Numbered from the stretch's first letter, positions 1 through 7,399 are shown. The stretch is DNA of 17,795 nucleotides from Bacillota bacterium (GCA_023434855.1 JAEYSJ010000247.1:1-17795); one strand, 5' to 3'. The notes: generated from the sequence alone by a model not told the origin. Numbers and translations: made by a program.

Positions 1-543
1 GCAGTAGTCGAACACCATTCCCAATTCGACTATTATGACGGCGGCGGAATTGATGTGGCCTTTTTAGGTCTTGCCCAGACAGATAAAGACGGCAACGTCA
101 ATGTCAGCAAATTTAAGGGCCGTCCCATGGGCTGCGGCGGTTTCATCAACATTACCCAGAGTTCCAAGAAAGTAGTCTACTGCGGATCTTTTACCGCCGG
201 CGGTTTGGCGGTTACGGCTCAGGATGGGAAGCTGGTCATTGGCCAGGAAGGAAAAAATAAAAAGTTTGTTGACAGTGTCGAGCAGATTACTTTTAGCGGC
301 AAATACGCTCAGAAAGTTAATCAACCGGTAGTCTATGTCACGGAGCGGGCGGTATTTGTTCTGCAAGACGGGCAAATGACCCTGACGGAGATTGCCCCTG
401 GCGTCGATCTGGAAAGAGATGTTCTGGCGCTGATGGACTTTAAACCGGTAATTTCTCCAAATTTAAAAACCATGCCCCAGGAAATCTTCCAGCCCCGATG
501 GGGGCAGCTCAGGCAGATTATTGAAGCAAAAAAGAGAGGTTGA
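1..543 (+). CDS. Acyl-CoA:acetate/propionate CoA-transferase (YdiF/Pct type), C-terminal part
   Basis: The reading frame is open at the left edge and ends with TGA at 541-543, leaving 180 residues of a family usually about 520-530 long. The segment D-Y-Y-D-G-G-G-I-D-V-A-F-L-G-L-A near the left edge, followed by the NVSKF, GCGGFINIT and FTAGG stretches and a PGVDLERD-type end, is typical of the C-terminal half of propionate CoA-transferase and E. coli YdiF. These cytoplasmic enzymes move CoA between acetyl-CoA and a carboxylic acid through a glutamyl-CoA thioester. The catalytic Glu lies upstream of this segment, so it is outside the window and activity cannot be judged. The stop is 6 nt before the first acyl-CoA dehydrogenase, so this gene probably supplies that pathway's CoA ester. 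The acid substrate is unknown. Confidence 0.9.
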   Translation, partial: AVVEHHSQFDYYDGGGIDVAFLGLAQTDKDGNVNVSKFKGRPMGCGGFINITQSSKKVVYCGSFTAGGLAVTAQDGKLVIGQEGKNKKFVDSVEQITFSGKYAQKVNQPVVYVTERAVFVLQDGQMTLTEIAPGVDLERDVLALMDFKPVISPNLKTMPQEIFQPRWGQLRQIIEAKKRG

Positions 544-549
544 TGCAAT

Positions 550-1692
550 ATGACTGATATGACCCTTACCCCTGAACAGCAGAAAATACAGCAGTTGGCC
601 CGGGAATTTACCGCTAAACACATCATCCCCGTGGCCAGCGAGTGGGACGAAAAAGGGGAGTTTCACGAATTCATTCTGGAAGAAGTAAAAAAAGCGGGTC
701 TAAATTGTATGGCAGTGCCTGTAGAGTACGGCGGTCCCGGCTATGACTCCGTTACCCAGTCTATTGTTGCAGAAGAATGGGGTTATGGTTGTGCGGCTTT
801 TGCCACTACTCTTGGCGGCAATGGACTCAGCTCCTATCCGGTGGCTATTGCCGGAACTGACGAGCAAAAAAAATTATACTATGGCCGGCTTGTCGCCGGC
901 GGAATGGGCGGTTTTGCCCTCACCGAGCCGGGAGCCGGTTCGGATGCCGGTGCCGTAGCAACTACGGCGAAACTGGAGGGCGATGAGTGGGTCCTTAATG
1001 GCAGTAAATGTTTTGCTACTACGTGTGGCTATGCCACCATAATGGTGATATTCGCTTCCACCGATCCCAGCAAAGGCGTGAAAGGATTGAGCGCGTTTAT
1101 TGTGGAGAAGGAACGCGAGGGTGTTGTCGTTGGTGCAGTGGAACATAAAATGGGGATTCGCAGTTCCAACACTGTGGAATTGCTCCTTAAAAACGTGAGA
1201 ATTCCTAAAGATCATCTCCTGGGCAAGGAAGGCGAAGGCATGAAACTTGCCATGAAAACACTGGATATGGCTCGCCCCATCGTTGCTTCCCTGGCGGTAG
1301 GAGTTGCCCGCCGCGCCTTAGATGCGGCTGTTAAATATGCCAAGGAATACCTTGATGTCAATGGAAAACCCCTAGGCAGCCACCAAGCTGTCGCTTTCAA
1401 GCTGGCTGATATGGCAATCCAGGTGGAAGCCGCCCGCCAGTTGGTACGCAACGCTCTTCGTCTGAAAGATGCAGGCGTACCCTATACCAAGGAAGCGGCT
1501 ATGGCAAAAACCTATGCCACCGATACCGCAATGCGGGTTACTGCCGATGCGGTTGAATTAATGGGGCATTACGGCTATTCCAAAGATTCCTTTGTGGAAA
1601 AGCTGATGCGTGATGCCAAGGTCACCCAGATCTACGAGGGTACGAATCAGGTGCAGCGGATAGTAATATCCGGGTTATTGCTTAACTCATAG
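550..1692 (+). CDS. Acyl-CoA dehydrogenase, short-chain/butyryl-CoA type, catalytically complete
   Basis: This is a 380-residue FAD flavoenzyme, the normal length for an acyl-CoA dehydrogenase. The FAD/substrate signature FALTEPGAGSD lies at residues 122-132. The C-terminal segment Q-I-Y-E-G-T-N-Q-V-Q-R holds the catalytic base Glu363, as in SCAD and Megasphaera butyryl-CoA dehydrogenase (Glu367). It should oxidise an acyl-CoA, or reduce an enoyl-CoA, at the alpha-beta carbons and exchange electrons with the ETF encoded downstream. The ATG follows a GAGAGG-type site and is 6 nt past the CoA-transferase stop. A second dehydrogenase follows 27 nt later. Chain length cannot be fixed from sequence; similar enzymes act on crotonyl/butyryl, caffeyl or betaine-type CoA esters. 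Confidence 0.93.
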   Translation: MTDMTLTPEQQKIQQLAREFTAKHIIPVASEWDEKGEFHEFILEEVKKAGLNCMAVPVEYGGPGYDSVTQSIVAEEWGYGCAAFATTLGGNGLSSYPVAIAGTDEQKKLYYGRLVAGGMGGFALTEPGAGSDAGAVATTAKLEGDEWVLNGSKCFATTCGYATIMVIFASTDPSKGVKGLSAFIVEKEREGVVVGAVEHKMGIRSSNTVELLLKNVRIPKDHLLGKEGEGMKLAMKTLDMARPIVASLAVGVARRALDAAVKYAKEYLDVNGKPLGSHQAVAFKLADMAIQVEAARQLVRNALRLKDAGVPYTKEAAMAKTYATDTAMRVTADAVELMGHYGYSKDSFVEKLMRDAKVTQIYEGTNQVQRIVISGLLLNS

Positions 1693-1719
1693 AGCAAGAG
1701 AAGAAAAGGAGGGTAAACC

Positions 1720-2859
1720 TTGAGCTATACATTGACGGAAGAACAACAATTAATTCAGCAAAATGCCCGGGAATTCGCCCAGGAATATGTGGAACCGGCT
1801 GCCGCCGAAATTGACCGCACTGGTGCGCATCCCCAGGATATTGTCAATAAACTTGTTGAACAGGATTTTCTGGGAATATTCCTGCCAGGCGAGTATGGCG
1901 GCGCTGAGGCCGGCTATCTCAGTTATATATTGATTATTGAAGAGCTGTCCCATGCCAGTGGAGCGGTGGCGTCAATTCTCATTAACCATGCCTCACTGGC
2001 CGGCTACGCTATTAACCGGTGGGGTTCGCCGGAACAGAAACAAAAATACCTGCCCCTTATGTGCCAGGGCGAAAAACTGGGTGCCTTTGCCCTCACTGAA
2101 CCGGGAGCGGCTCCGGGAGCAGGGGAACACAAGGTCACTGCTGTTAAGGAAAATGATAGCTATATTTTAAACGGACGGAAATGTTATGTTGCTAACGGCG
2201 GGGCTGCCGGTGTTTATATCGTTTTCGCGCAAACCGACGCCGAGGCAGGGGCTAAGGGTGTCAGTGCTTTTATTGTCGATAGTGATGCAGCAGGCTTAGC
2301 TGTTGCCCGCACAATCGAAAAAATGGGACTGCGCGGCTGCCAGTCCGCCGAACTGGTATTTGAGAACGTCAGAGTTCCGGCAGCTGGCCTTTTAGGCGCG
2401 GAGGGAGCAGGCCTGGCTATTGCCGGTGAAGCTCAGGCGGCGGCCAGTGTAGCGGAAGCCGCCATGGTAGTTGGAATTGCTCAGGCGGCCATGCAGGATG
2501 CGGCGAATTACGCCAAGCAAAGAATCCAGTTCCACAGGCCGATTGCCAGTTTCCCGGCCATCCAGACAATGCTTGCTGAAATGGCAACCAATATTCATCT
2601 GGCCCGTCTGGCGGTTTATGATGCGGCCAGTCTGATTGAGAACGATCAGCCTTTTGCGGCGGAAGCCGCCATGTTGAAGTTGTTTGCTGCCCGCATCGGT
2701 CAGAGCGCTTTGATTGATGTATTGCAGATTGAGGGCGGTTATGGCTATAGCCAGGAGATGGTTGTATCGCGTCTCTATCGTGATGTTAAAGGGGCGCTCA
2801 TCAAAGGGAGCTCCGCCGACTTTCCGGAGAAGGTAATTGCCGGCAGTTTGCTTGCATAA
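1720..2859 (+). CDS. Acyl-CoA dehydrogenase paralogue lacking the catalytic Glu and part of the FAD signature
   Basis: This 379-residue protein has the full acyl-CoA dehydrogenase fold length. The TTG start is well supported: AAAGGAGGG lies 6 nt upstream and an in-frame TAA two codons before it rules out a longer form. Aligned with the preceding paralogue, I-Y-E-G-T-N becomes I-K-G-S-S-A, so the catalytic glutamate position is Gly363. The alternative base used by isovaleryl-CoA dehydrogenase on helix G (LDLER) corresponds to Ala242. The first signature TEPGAGSD becomes TEPGAAPG at residues 126-133. The second signature, around QIEGGYGYSQE, is intact. It may be a non-catalytic partner in a heteromer with the upstream enzyme, or it may use another base. 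The frame is clean, so it is not a decaying pseudogene. It shares the operon with the ETF genes. Confidence 0.9.
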   Translation: MSYTLTEEQQLIQQNAREFAQEYVEPAAAEIDRTGAHPQDIVNKLVEQDFLGIFLPGEYGGAEAGYLSYILIIEELSHASGAVASILINHASLAGYAINRWGSPEQKQKYLPLMCQGEKLGAFALTEPGAAPGAGEHKVTAVKENDSYILNGRKCYVANGGAAGVYIVFAQTDAEAGAKGVSAFIVDSDAAGLAVARTIEKMGLRGCQSAELVFENVRVPAAGLLGAEGAGLAIAGEAQAAASVAEAAMVVGIAQAAMQDAANYAKQRIQFHRPIASFPAIQTMLAEMATNIHLARLAVYDAASLIENDQPFAAEAAMLKLFAARIGQSALIDVLQIEGGYGYSQEMVVSRLYRDVKGALIKGSSADFPEKVIAGSLLA

Positions 2860-2861
2860 CG

Positions 2862-2910
2862 TAATAATATAATTATTATGTGGAGAACGTACTTTCAAAT
2901 CTCTCCACAT
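2862..2910 (+). other. Palindromic and hairpin sequences after the second acyl-CoA dehydrogenase
   Basis: An AT palindrome TAATAAT-ATA-ATTATTA (2862-2878) runs into a perfect 9-bp stem, ATGTGGAGA (2878-2886) with TCTCCACAT (2902-2910), around a 15-nt loop. There is no U-tract, so it is not a standard terminator. It could be an RNA-processing or stability element, or part of the flank of the adjoining inverted-repeat element. Confidence 0.4.
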
Positions 2911-2914
2911 GCAA

Positions 2915-3082
2915 GAGAGGCTGCTTAAAAATGTTCAGATGCGAGGCGCGATGACGTTCTGACTGAGATTGTTTTACCAGAATAGTCCGTGCGGGGATTG
3001 CTACGCGCCGCGTACTGGGTTTGTACGCAAGCAAGCAACCGCAAGAGCAACGAAGCAGATGGGCGTTTTTAAGCAGCCTCTC
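2915..3082. mobile_element. MITE-like inverted-repeat element inserted in the operon
   Basis: The 17-bp sequence GAGAGGCTGCTTAAAAA at 2915-2931 recurs as a perfect inverted copy at 3066-3082, bounding a 168-bp unit without a convincing gene. The interior carries further imperfectly complementary GC-rich segments (GCGAGGCGCG near 2941, CGCGCCGCGTAC near 3005). Such short terminally inverted units resemble non-autonomous, mobilised extragenic elements. No obvious target-site duplication flanks the arms. The right end lies 15 bp before the etfB start and very close to its ribosome binding site. Its spread in the genome cannot be shown from one copy. Confidence 0.55.
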
Positions 3083-3097
3083 AGAAAGGGGAAAACC

Positions 3098-3874
3098 ATG
3101 CAAAAAATTCTTGTGTGTTACAAGTGGGTATTAGACGAACAAGATATTAAGATTACCGAAAATTTGTCCCTCGATACCGGCAGGGCCAAGTATAAAATCA
3201 GCGACTATGACCGAAATGCGATTGAAGAAGGCGTGCTCTTGGCGGAAAAGGATAGCGTTGCTGTTGAGGCCCTCACCCTCGGTACCGCTGCGACCAAACA
3301 ATCACTTAAAGACGCGCTGTCCAGGGGACTGGACAAAGTATACTGGATCGGCGATGCCGTAGCCGAAAAGGCGGATTCCTGTGTGACTGCCAATATACTG
3401 GCGGCCGCTGTCAAAAAAATTGGGCAATTTGATTTAATCCTGTGCGGCGAAGGCAGCGCCGATTCCTACAGCCAGCAGACTGCACCCCGTCTGGCAGCTT
3501 TGCTCGGCATTCCCGCCATTACCTTCGTTCAACGCATTACCGTGGCCGATGGCCGGGTTACTGCCGTTCGCAAGCTTGGTGATTGTACAGAGGAAGTAAC
3601 AGTCACCGGACCGGTAGTGATCAGTGTTTTGCCGGAAATCAATAAACCGCGTATACCGGGTTTGAAACAGGTTATGGCTGCTGCCAAAAAGCCTTCAGAA
3701 GAAATGAAGGTTGCCGATCTGGGGCTTTCTTCCGAAGAATTAACTCCCAAGGTACGCAGTCTGTCAGCAAAAGGCTATGTTATGAACCGGAAAAAAGTCA
3801 TTTTCAAAGAAGCCAACCAGGCCGATAATGTCGCCAAGCTGGTTGCCAGCCTTGCCCAAGAGGGCCTGATTTAG
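3098..3874 (+). CDS. fixA: Electron transfer flavoprotein beta subunit, FixA/YdiQ type
   Basis: This 258-residue EtfB-family protein begins with the C-Y-K-W-V-L-D-E-Q-D-I-K-I pattern and contains I-S-D-Y-D-R-N-A-I-E and G-E-G-S-A-D-S-Y-S-Q-Q. These match E. coli FixA (CYKCVPDEQDI, GDGSSDLYAQQ) more closely than housekeeping EtfB. It forms a heterodimer with the next gene product and relays electrons between the acyl-CoA dehydrogenase or NADH and the FixCX module. The ATG at 3098 is chosen because AAAGGGG lies 6 nt upstream and the residues upstream of it in the open frame are encoded by the inverted-repeat element. FixAB of Azotobacter bifurcates electrons; whether this one does cannot be told by eye. 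Confidence 0.93.
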   Translation: MQKILVCYKWVLDEQDIKITENLSLDTGRAKYKISDYDRNAIEEGVLLAEKDSVAVEALTLGTAATKQSLKDALSRGLDKVYWIGDAVAEKADSCVTANILAAAVKKIGQFDLILCGEGSADSYSQQTAPRLAALLGIPAITFVQRITVADGRVTAVRKLGDCTEEVTVTGPVVISVLPEINKPRIPGLKQVMAAAKKPSEEMKVADLGLSSEELTPKVRSLSAKGYVMNRKKVIFKEANQADNVAKLVASLAQEGLI

Positions 3875-3892
3875 AGGAAAGGGGTAAAAAAT

Positions 3893-4825
3893 ATGCCGGG
3901 AATTTGGATTTATTCAGAAGATAGCACAGTTGCCAGACAGCTCCTAACAGCCGGACTGGAACTGAAAAACGCCATGAATCAGCCTGTTAAGGTGATTACT
4001 TTAAATAATGATGATACTCAGAGTTTTATTGCCGCCGGCGCCGATAAAGTATATGTGGCAAAAGGCGTCAACTCCTGGCCGGAGAGCTATGCCAGGGCCA
4101 TAGCCGATCTGCTGGCCGCAGAACAAGCCAGTGTGCTGTTGGTGGGCGGAACAATGCGGGGCAAAGATCTGGCGGCGAAGGTTGCCGCTCTTTTAAAAGC
4201 CGGACTTGTCACCGATGCCTTAAGTGTTGCTTACGCTGACGGCGGTCTTGAAACTACCAGATTAATATATGGCGGGTTGGCGGTAAGTACGGAGGCAACA
4301 CTCTTTCCCGCTCTGGTTACTATTCCGCCGCGGACTTTTGCTGAAGCAGTCCCTGCCGGTAACGGGCAAGGTGAAGTGGTTGTTTTAGAAGTAAATAATG
4401 AAGATTCACGGGTATCCATCAGCAATGTTTGCCCAATCGAGCGGCAGGGCGCTGATATTGCGGCTGCCACCAGGGTTGTCTGCGTAGGTCGTGGTTTAAA
4501 CAAAAAAGAAGATTTGGCGCTGGCCGAGGCCCTGGCCAAAGTCGTTGGCGCTGAAATCGGCTGTACCCGCGGCATTGCGGAAGACTATCATTGGCTGCCT
4601 AATGAACGCTATATCGGTATCTCCGGTCAGAAAGTCAAGCCCGAAATCTATATAAGCATGGGCATTTCCGGTCAGGTACAGCATGTGGTCGGCATCCGGG
4701 ATTCGAAAATCATTGTTGCCATTGATTCCAATGAAAAGGCGCCTATCTTCGAAGCAGCTGACTACGGCATTGTGGGGGACCTTTATGAAGTTGTGCCTTT
4801 ATTAACGGAAGCTTTAAAGAAATAA
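3893..4825 (+). CDS. fixB: Electron transfer flavoprotein alpha subunit, FixB/YdiR type
   Basis: This 310-residue protein is the usual size for FixB (E. coli FixB is 313). The C-terminal FAD-binding signature is clear at about residues 250-280: I-Y-I-S-M-G-I-S-G-Q-V-Q-H followed by VVGIRDS and IVAIDSN, then APIFEAADYGIVGD. The N-terminal part (GIWIYSED) is the ETF alpha/beta nucleotide-binding fold. It carries the electron-transferring FAD and pairs with the upstream FixA. The start has AGAGGAAAGGGG upstream and the gene lies 18 nt after fixA. The family signature usually ends in Asn where this protein has Asp (AID), a minor variation. Confidence 0.94.
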   Translation: MPGIWIYSEDSTVARQLLTAGLELKNAMNQPVKVITLNNDDTQSFIAAGADKVYVAKGVNSWPESYARAIADLLAAEQASVLLVGGTMRGKDLAAKVAALLKAGLVTDALSVAYADGGLETTRLIYGGLAVSTEATLFPALVTIPPRTFAEAVPAGNGQGEVVVLEVNNEDSRVSISNVCPIERQGADIAAATRVVCVGRGLNKKEDLALAEALAKVVGAEIGCTRGIAEDYHWLPNERYIGISGQKVKPEIYISMGISGQVQHVVGIRDSKIIVAIDSNEKAPIFEAADYGIVGDLYEVVPLLTEALKK

Positions 4826-4838
4826 GCGGGATTACGGA

Positions 4839-4927
4839 TTTTTGAACCGCAGAGGACACAGAGTGGAACGGGGCGCGATATCCATCGCGCAGGGAAAAAG
4901 TATAAACAGGTTCTGCTCCGTGGTTAG
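4839..4927. repeat. Dispersed palindromic repeat, copy 1 (GAACCGCAGAGG...CTCCGTGGTTAG)
   Basis: The left arm GAACCGCAGAGGACACAGAG (4844-4863) and right arm CTCCGTGGTTAG (4916-4927) are inverted relatives that can pair imperfectly. Between them, GCGCGAT-ATCC-ATCGCGC (4873-4890) is a perfect 7-bp stem with a 4-nt loop. The same core, GTGGAACGG plus this hairpin, recurs near 8643-8670. The unit fills the gap between fixB and fixC and would be transcribed as part of the operon. ACCACGGAG-type extragenic repeats of this kind occur in many bacterial genomes; their function is unknown. Confidence 0.6.
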
Positions 4928-4953
4928 AATGTTTTTAAAAGGAGTGATCCTAT

Positions 4954-6237
4954 TTGTCAGCTGACGAGAAATTTGATGCCATAATTATCGGAGCCGGACC
5001 GGCTGGTTCCGCCTGCGCCTACGTGCTAGCCAGGGAAGGAAAAAGCGTTTTATTGGTGGAGCGGGGAGTAAGTGCCGGCAGTAAAAATGTTACCGGCGGC
5101 CGCCTTTATACCTACGCTTTGGAATTGGTGGAACCTGGTCTGTTTCAGGAGGCGCCGCTGGAACGCAAAGTAGTCCGGGAGCAAATTATGATGCTTGGAC
5201 AAAATGGCGCAGTGACTGTAGATTATGCCGATTACGGGTTCGGTGAGGGGATTCCCCAGTCTTTCTCGGTATTGCGCGCTCCTTTTGACGAATGGTTTGC
5301 CACTCAGGCGGAGGCTCAGGGCGCTATGACAGCGCCAGGGATTCTGGTGGACGAGCTTATTGAAAATGACGGCAAGATTGTCGGGATTAAGGCCGGCGGC
5401 GATGAAATTTATGCGACAGTTGTAATAGCAGCTGACGGAGTCAACTCCTTTATTGCCCAAAAAGCCGGATTGCGGGAAGACATCACCGCCCAAACGGTGG
5501 GAGTTGGCGCCAAGGAGATCATCGAACTGCCGGAAAAAGTTATTGAAGACCGCTTTAATTTAAACGACGGCGAAGGTGCGGCCAGGGTGCTGGTCGGCTG
5601 TGCGGACGGTGTGCTGGGAGGCGGATTTCTTTATACCAACAAAGACAGCATTTCTTTGGGCGTAGTGCTTAATCCGCAAGATCTCGCCTGTCATGGCAAA
5701 AAAATTCATGAAATACTGCAGGATTTAAAGATGCATCCTGCTATCTACCCTTTGATTAAGGATGGTACAACAGCGGAGTATGGCGCTCATTTAGTTCCTG
5801 AGGTTGGTTATCACGCCATGCCCCAAAAACTATACCGGGATGGTCTTGTGCTGATCGGTGACGCCGCCGGAATGGTGGTTAACACCGGCACTATTATCCG
5901 GGGAATTGATTTGGCCATTGTGAGCGGGGTAGCTGCTGCCTGGGCAATTATTAAAAATGCGGAAAATAGCAACATTGGCCCGGCCTATATGCAGGAATTG
6001 GAGGATTTGGCGCTGCTGCCAACAATGAAGCTGTACGCGAAATTCCATGATTTGATGAGCAATCCCCGGATGGTGGGGGTTTATCCCCAAATGGCCAATG
6101 ACATGTTCAAGGTAATGTTCGCCGTAGATGGCAAACTGCCGGAACGTATGGACAAAGCAATGTTGAAAATCCTCAAGCGGCATGTAACCTTTGGACAATT
6201 GCTTGCTGACGGTTGGAGGGGGTTTAAAGCCATATGA
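4954..6237 (+). CDS. fixC: FixC-type flavoprotein (ETF:quinone oxidoreductase-like dehydrogenase)
   Basis: This 427-residue protein has the length of FixC/YdiS. It begins with a Rossmann FAD motif, I-I-I-G-A-G-P-A-G-S-A at about residues 10-20, with the acidic end VERG near residue 36. It has the second FAD motif, VLIGDAAGMV, near residue 300. It corresponds to the flavin domain of ETF:ubiquinone oxidoreductase, with the iron-sulfur part supplied by FixX. It should take electrons from FixAB and pass them to a membrane quinone, probably menaquinone here. The TTG start is supported by AAAAGGAGTGATCC ending 3 nt before it, a near-perfect match to the 16S rRNA tail. Its stop overlaps the fixX ATG in an ATGA junction, implying translational coupling. 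Confidence 0.94.
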   Translation: MSADEKFDAIIIGAGPAGSACAYVLAREGKSVLLVERGVSAGSKNVTGGRLYTYALELVEPGLFQEAPLERKVVREQIMMLGQNGAVTVDYADYGFGEGIPQSFSVLRAPFDEWFATQAEAQGAMTAPGILVDELIENDGKIVGIKAGGDEIYATVVIAADGVNSFIAQKAGLREDITAQTVGVGAKEIIELPEKVIEDRFNLNDGEGAARVLVGCADGVLGGGFLYTNKDSISLGVVLNPQDLACHGKKIHEILQDLKMHPAIYPLIKDGTTAEYGAHLVPEVGYHAMPQKLYRDGLVLIGDAAGMVVNTGTIIRGIDLAIVSGVAAAWAIIKNAENSNIGPAYMQELEDLALLPTMKLYAKFHDLMSNPRMVGVYPQMANDMFKVMFAVDGKLPERMDKAMLKILKRHVTFGQLLADGWRGFKAI

Positions 6238-6524
6238 CGATTAAAAAACTTTCACCAGAAGAACTGCTGGGATTAGATAAGTTTACTGTTGATGAGGAAC
6301 AACCCCATATTGTTCTTGATAAGAGTATTTGCGCCAAGTGCAGGGAAAAGCCGTGCCTGGTCGTTTGTCCTGCAGTTTTGTATACATTGAAAGATGGGGA
6401 AATTAATTTTGATTATGCCGGTTGCTTGGAATGCGGCACTTGCCGGGTAGTGTGCAAGGACAAGGGGATTGTTAAGTGGACATATCCCCGGGGTACTTTT
6501 GGAGTTGCCTTTCGCTGCGGTTAA
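6234..6524 (+). CDS. fixX: FixX ferredoxin-like protein with two cysteine clusters
   Basis: This 96-residue protein ends with YPRGTFGVAFRCG, the hallmark C terminus of FixX (E. coli: YPRGTFGVEFRYG). Two four-cysteine groups are visible: C33, C36, C41, C45-P and C64, C67, C70, C74, enough for two [4Fe-4S] clusters. E. coli FixX keeps only part of the first group, so this looks like the two-cluster form known for nitrogen-fixing bacteria. It forms the iron-sulfur half of the quinone oxidoreductase with FixC. The start codon overlaps the fixC stop by 4 nt. It is the last gene before a strong terminator. Confidence 0.93.
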   Translation: MTIKKLSPEELLGLDKFTVDEEQPHIVLDKSICAKCREKPCLVVCPAVLYTLKDGEINFDYAGCLECGTCRVVCKDKGIVKWTYPRGTFGVAFRCG

Positions 6525-6560
6525 AAAAAGGGTAGAGTATTTAATAGTCTTATTAAAAAT

Positions 6561-6614
6561 GAATCAGAAAAAAGAGGTTGGGAGTGCAAGTCCCAACCTC
6601 TTTTTTGCTGATTC
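6561..6614. terminator. Strong bidirectional terminator after fixX
   Basis: AAAAAAGAGGTTGGGA (6568-6583) pairs perfectly with TCCCAACCTCTTTTTT (6591-6606), a 16-bp stem with the 7-nt loop GTGCAAG and a six-T run on either strand. GAATCAG (6561-6567) and CTGATTC (6608-6614) extend the stem past a one-base bulge. It ends the fix operon on the + strand and also suits the convergent gene at 6731-7132. Confidence 0.93.
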
Positions 6615-6730
6615 AGAATTTATAACTTTTCGGGCGACTGCAAACAGTTGATTACCTGCAGTTAAGCCGAAAAATAACTTAAATTTGCTGTTCGAAAACG
6701 GTTTTTCTTATCTGAAAATCGTGTCAAGGT

Positions 6731-7132
6731 CTAGCTTTCGGAATCAGATTTTTTATGCAACACGACAAGCTCAGGCTTTTTTTTCTGAACATTTTTGCTC
6801 TCATATAGCTCAATTTCAAGCGAAATTCTTTCCAGTATTATTTGATTCACCATCTCCTGTACCTGATCGGCAGTGTCTTGTATCCCGGCTTCCACAGCCT
6901 TTAGCAGCGCGTTTCTCTCTTCCTGCGCCATATAATAAGGTACCGGCAAATTGAATCTGCAATCAAAGGCTGTACTGGCATATTTTTCAATATAGTTCTT
7001 CATCCGGTCACCAACGTGGTTGATAAGAGTTTCATCAAGTGACATGGAAGCAAGACTTGCTCTGATTCGTTGATCGATCTCATCTAAAGCGGAAGTATTC
7101 TGATAAGGAAAAGGAATAATTTTAGCGGGCAT
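6731..7132 (-). CDS. Uncharacterised 133-residue helical protein
   Basis: I do not recognise this family. The ATG at 7132 is chosen over one nine codons upstream because GGGAGGTG lies 5 nt before it, within the first codons of the longer form. The protein begins MPAKIIPFPYQNTS. It has mostly helical, charged sequence with a possible amphipathic stretch near the end (QVQEMVNQIILERISLEIEL), and finishes with a Lys-rich tail (KNVQKKKPELVVLHKKSDSES). There is no signal peptide, membrane segment or cysteine cluster; it has a single Cys. It is transcribed convergently to fixX and shares the bidirectional terminator. It is probably a lineage-restricted cytosolic protein; no function is proposed. Confidence 0.72.
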   Translation of the reverse strand: MPAKIIPFPYQNTSALDEIDQRIRASLASMSLDETLINHVGDRMKNYIEKYASTAFDCRFNLPVPYYMAQEERNALLKAVEAGIQDTADQVQEMVNQIILERISLEIELYESKNVQKKKPELVVLHKKSDSES

Positions 7133-7214
7133 AGCGACACCTCCCTTTTTTATTATCAAGTGTTTTTGTGGCTGCTAGATCGGTAGCGTTTAGGATTAGC
7201 GAGCGGGAGAAAAC

Positions 7215-7256
7215 GGTTAACCGCCAAGGACGCCAAGAACGCCAAGAACGCCAAGG
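7215..7256. repeat. Tandem CCAAGGACG/CCAAGAACG repeat arm (left)
   Basis: After GGTTAACCG, the 9-bp unit CCAAGRACG is repeated tandemly (CCAAGGACG, CCAAGAACG, CCAAGAACG, then CCAAGG). An inverted partial copy, ACCTTGGCGGTTAG, lies at 8226-8239, about 1 kb away. Apart from these repeats nothing supports a gene between 7133 and 7429; the rest is AT-rich spacer. Confidence 0.55.
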
Positions 7257-7399
7257 GGAATTTTTATATTTTCAGTAAGATAATTATTCTTCTTTTTTTA
7301 TCTACATGGACAAAATAAGCTCTTTTCTTAGTATCGCGGGGAATTATTTAAATTATGTTTAGAATGTAAGAAAAGTTGCTGATTTTGACCTTCTGTAAG

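Noticed and set aside
333..1451. Several minus-strand frames opposite the CoA-transferase and first dehydrogenase
   Set aside because: They are antisense to well-recognised genes, lack ribosome binding sites and have no family resemblance.
1720..2859. Second dehydrogenase as a pseudogene
   Set aside because: Full length, no frameshift or internal stop, strong ribosome binding site and intact second ACAD signature argue for a maintained protein despite the missing catalytic residue.
2969..3097. Upstream extension of the etfB frame by 43 residues
   Set aside because: The extension is encoded by the inverted-repeat element, does not resemble EtfB/FixA, and the ATG at 3098 has an AAAGGGG site and aligns with the family N terminus.
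6685..6954. 89-residue plus-strand frame
   Set aside because: It is the antisense shadow of the 133-residue minus-strand gene and has no start signal.
7215..7256. CRISPR-like short tandem repeats
   Set aside because: The repeat unit is about 9 bp with no spacers and no cas genes; it fits a dispersed extragenic repeat.
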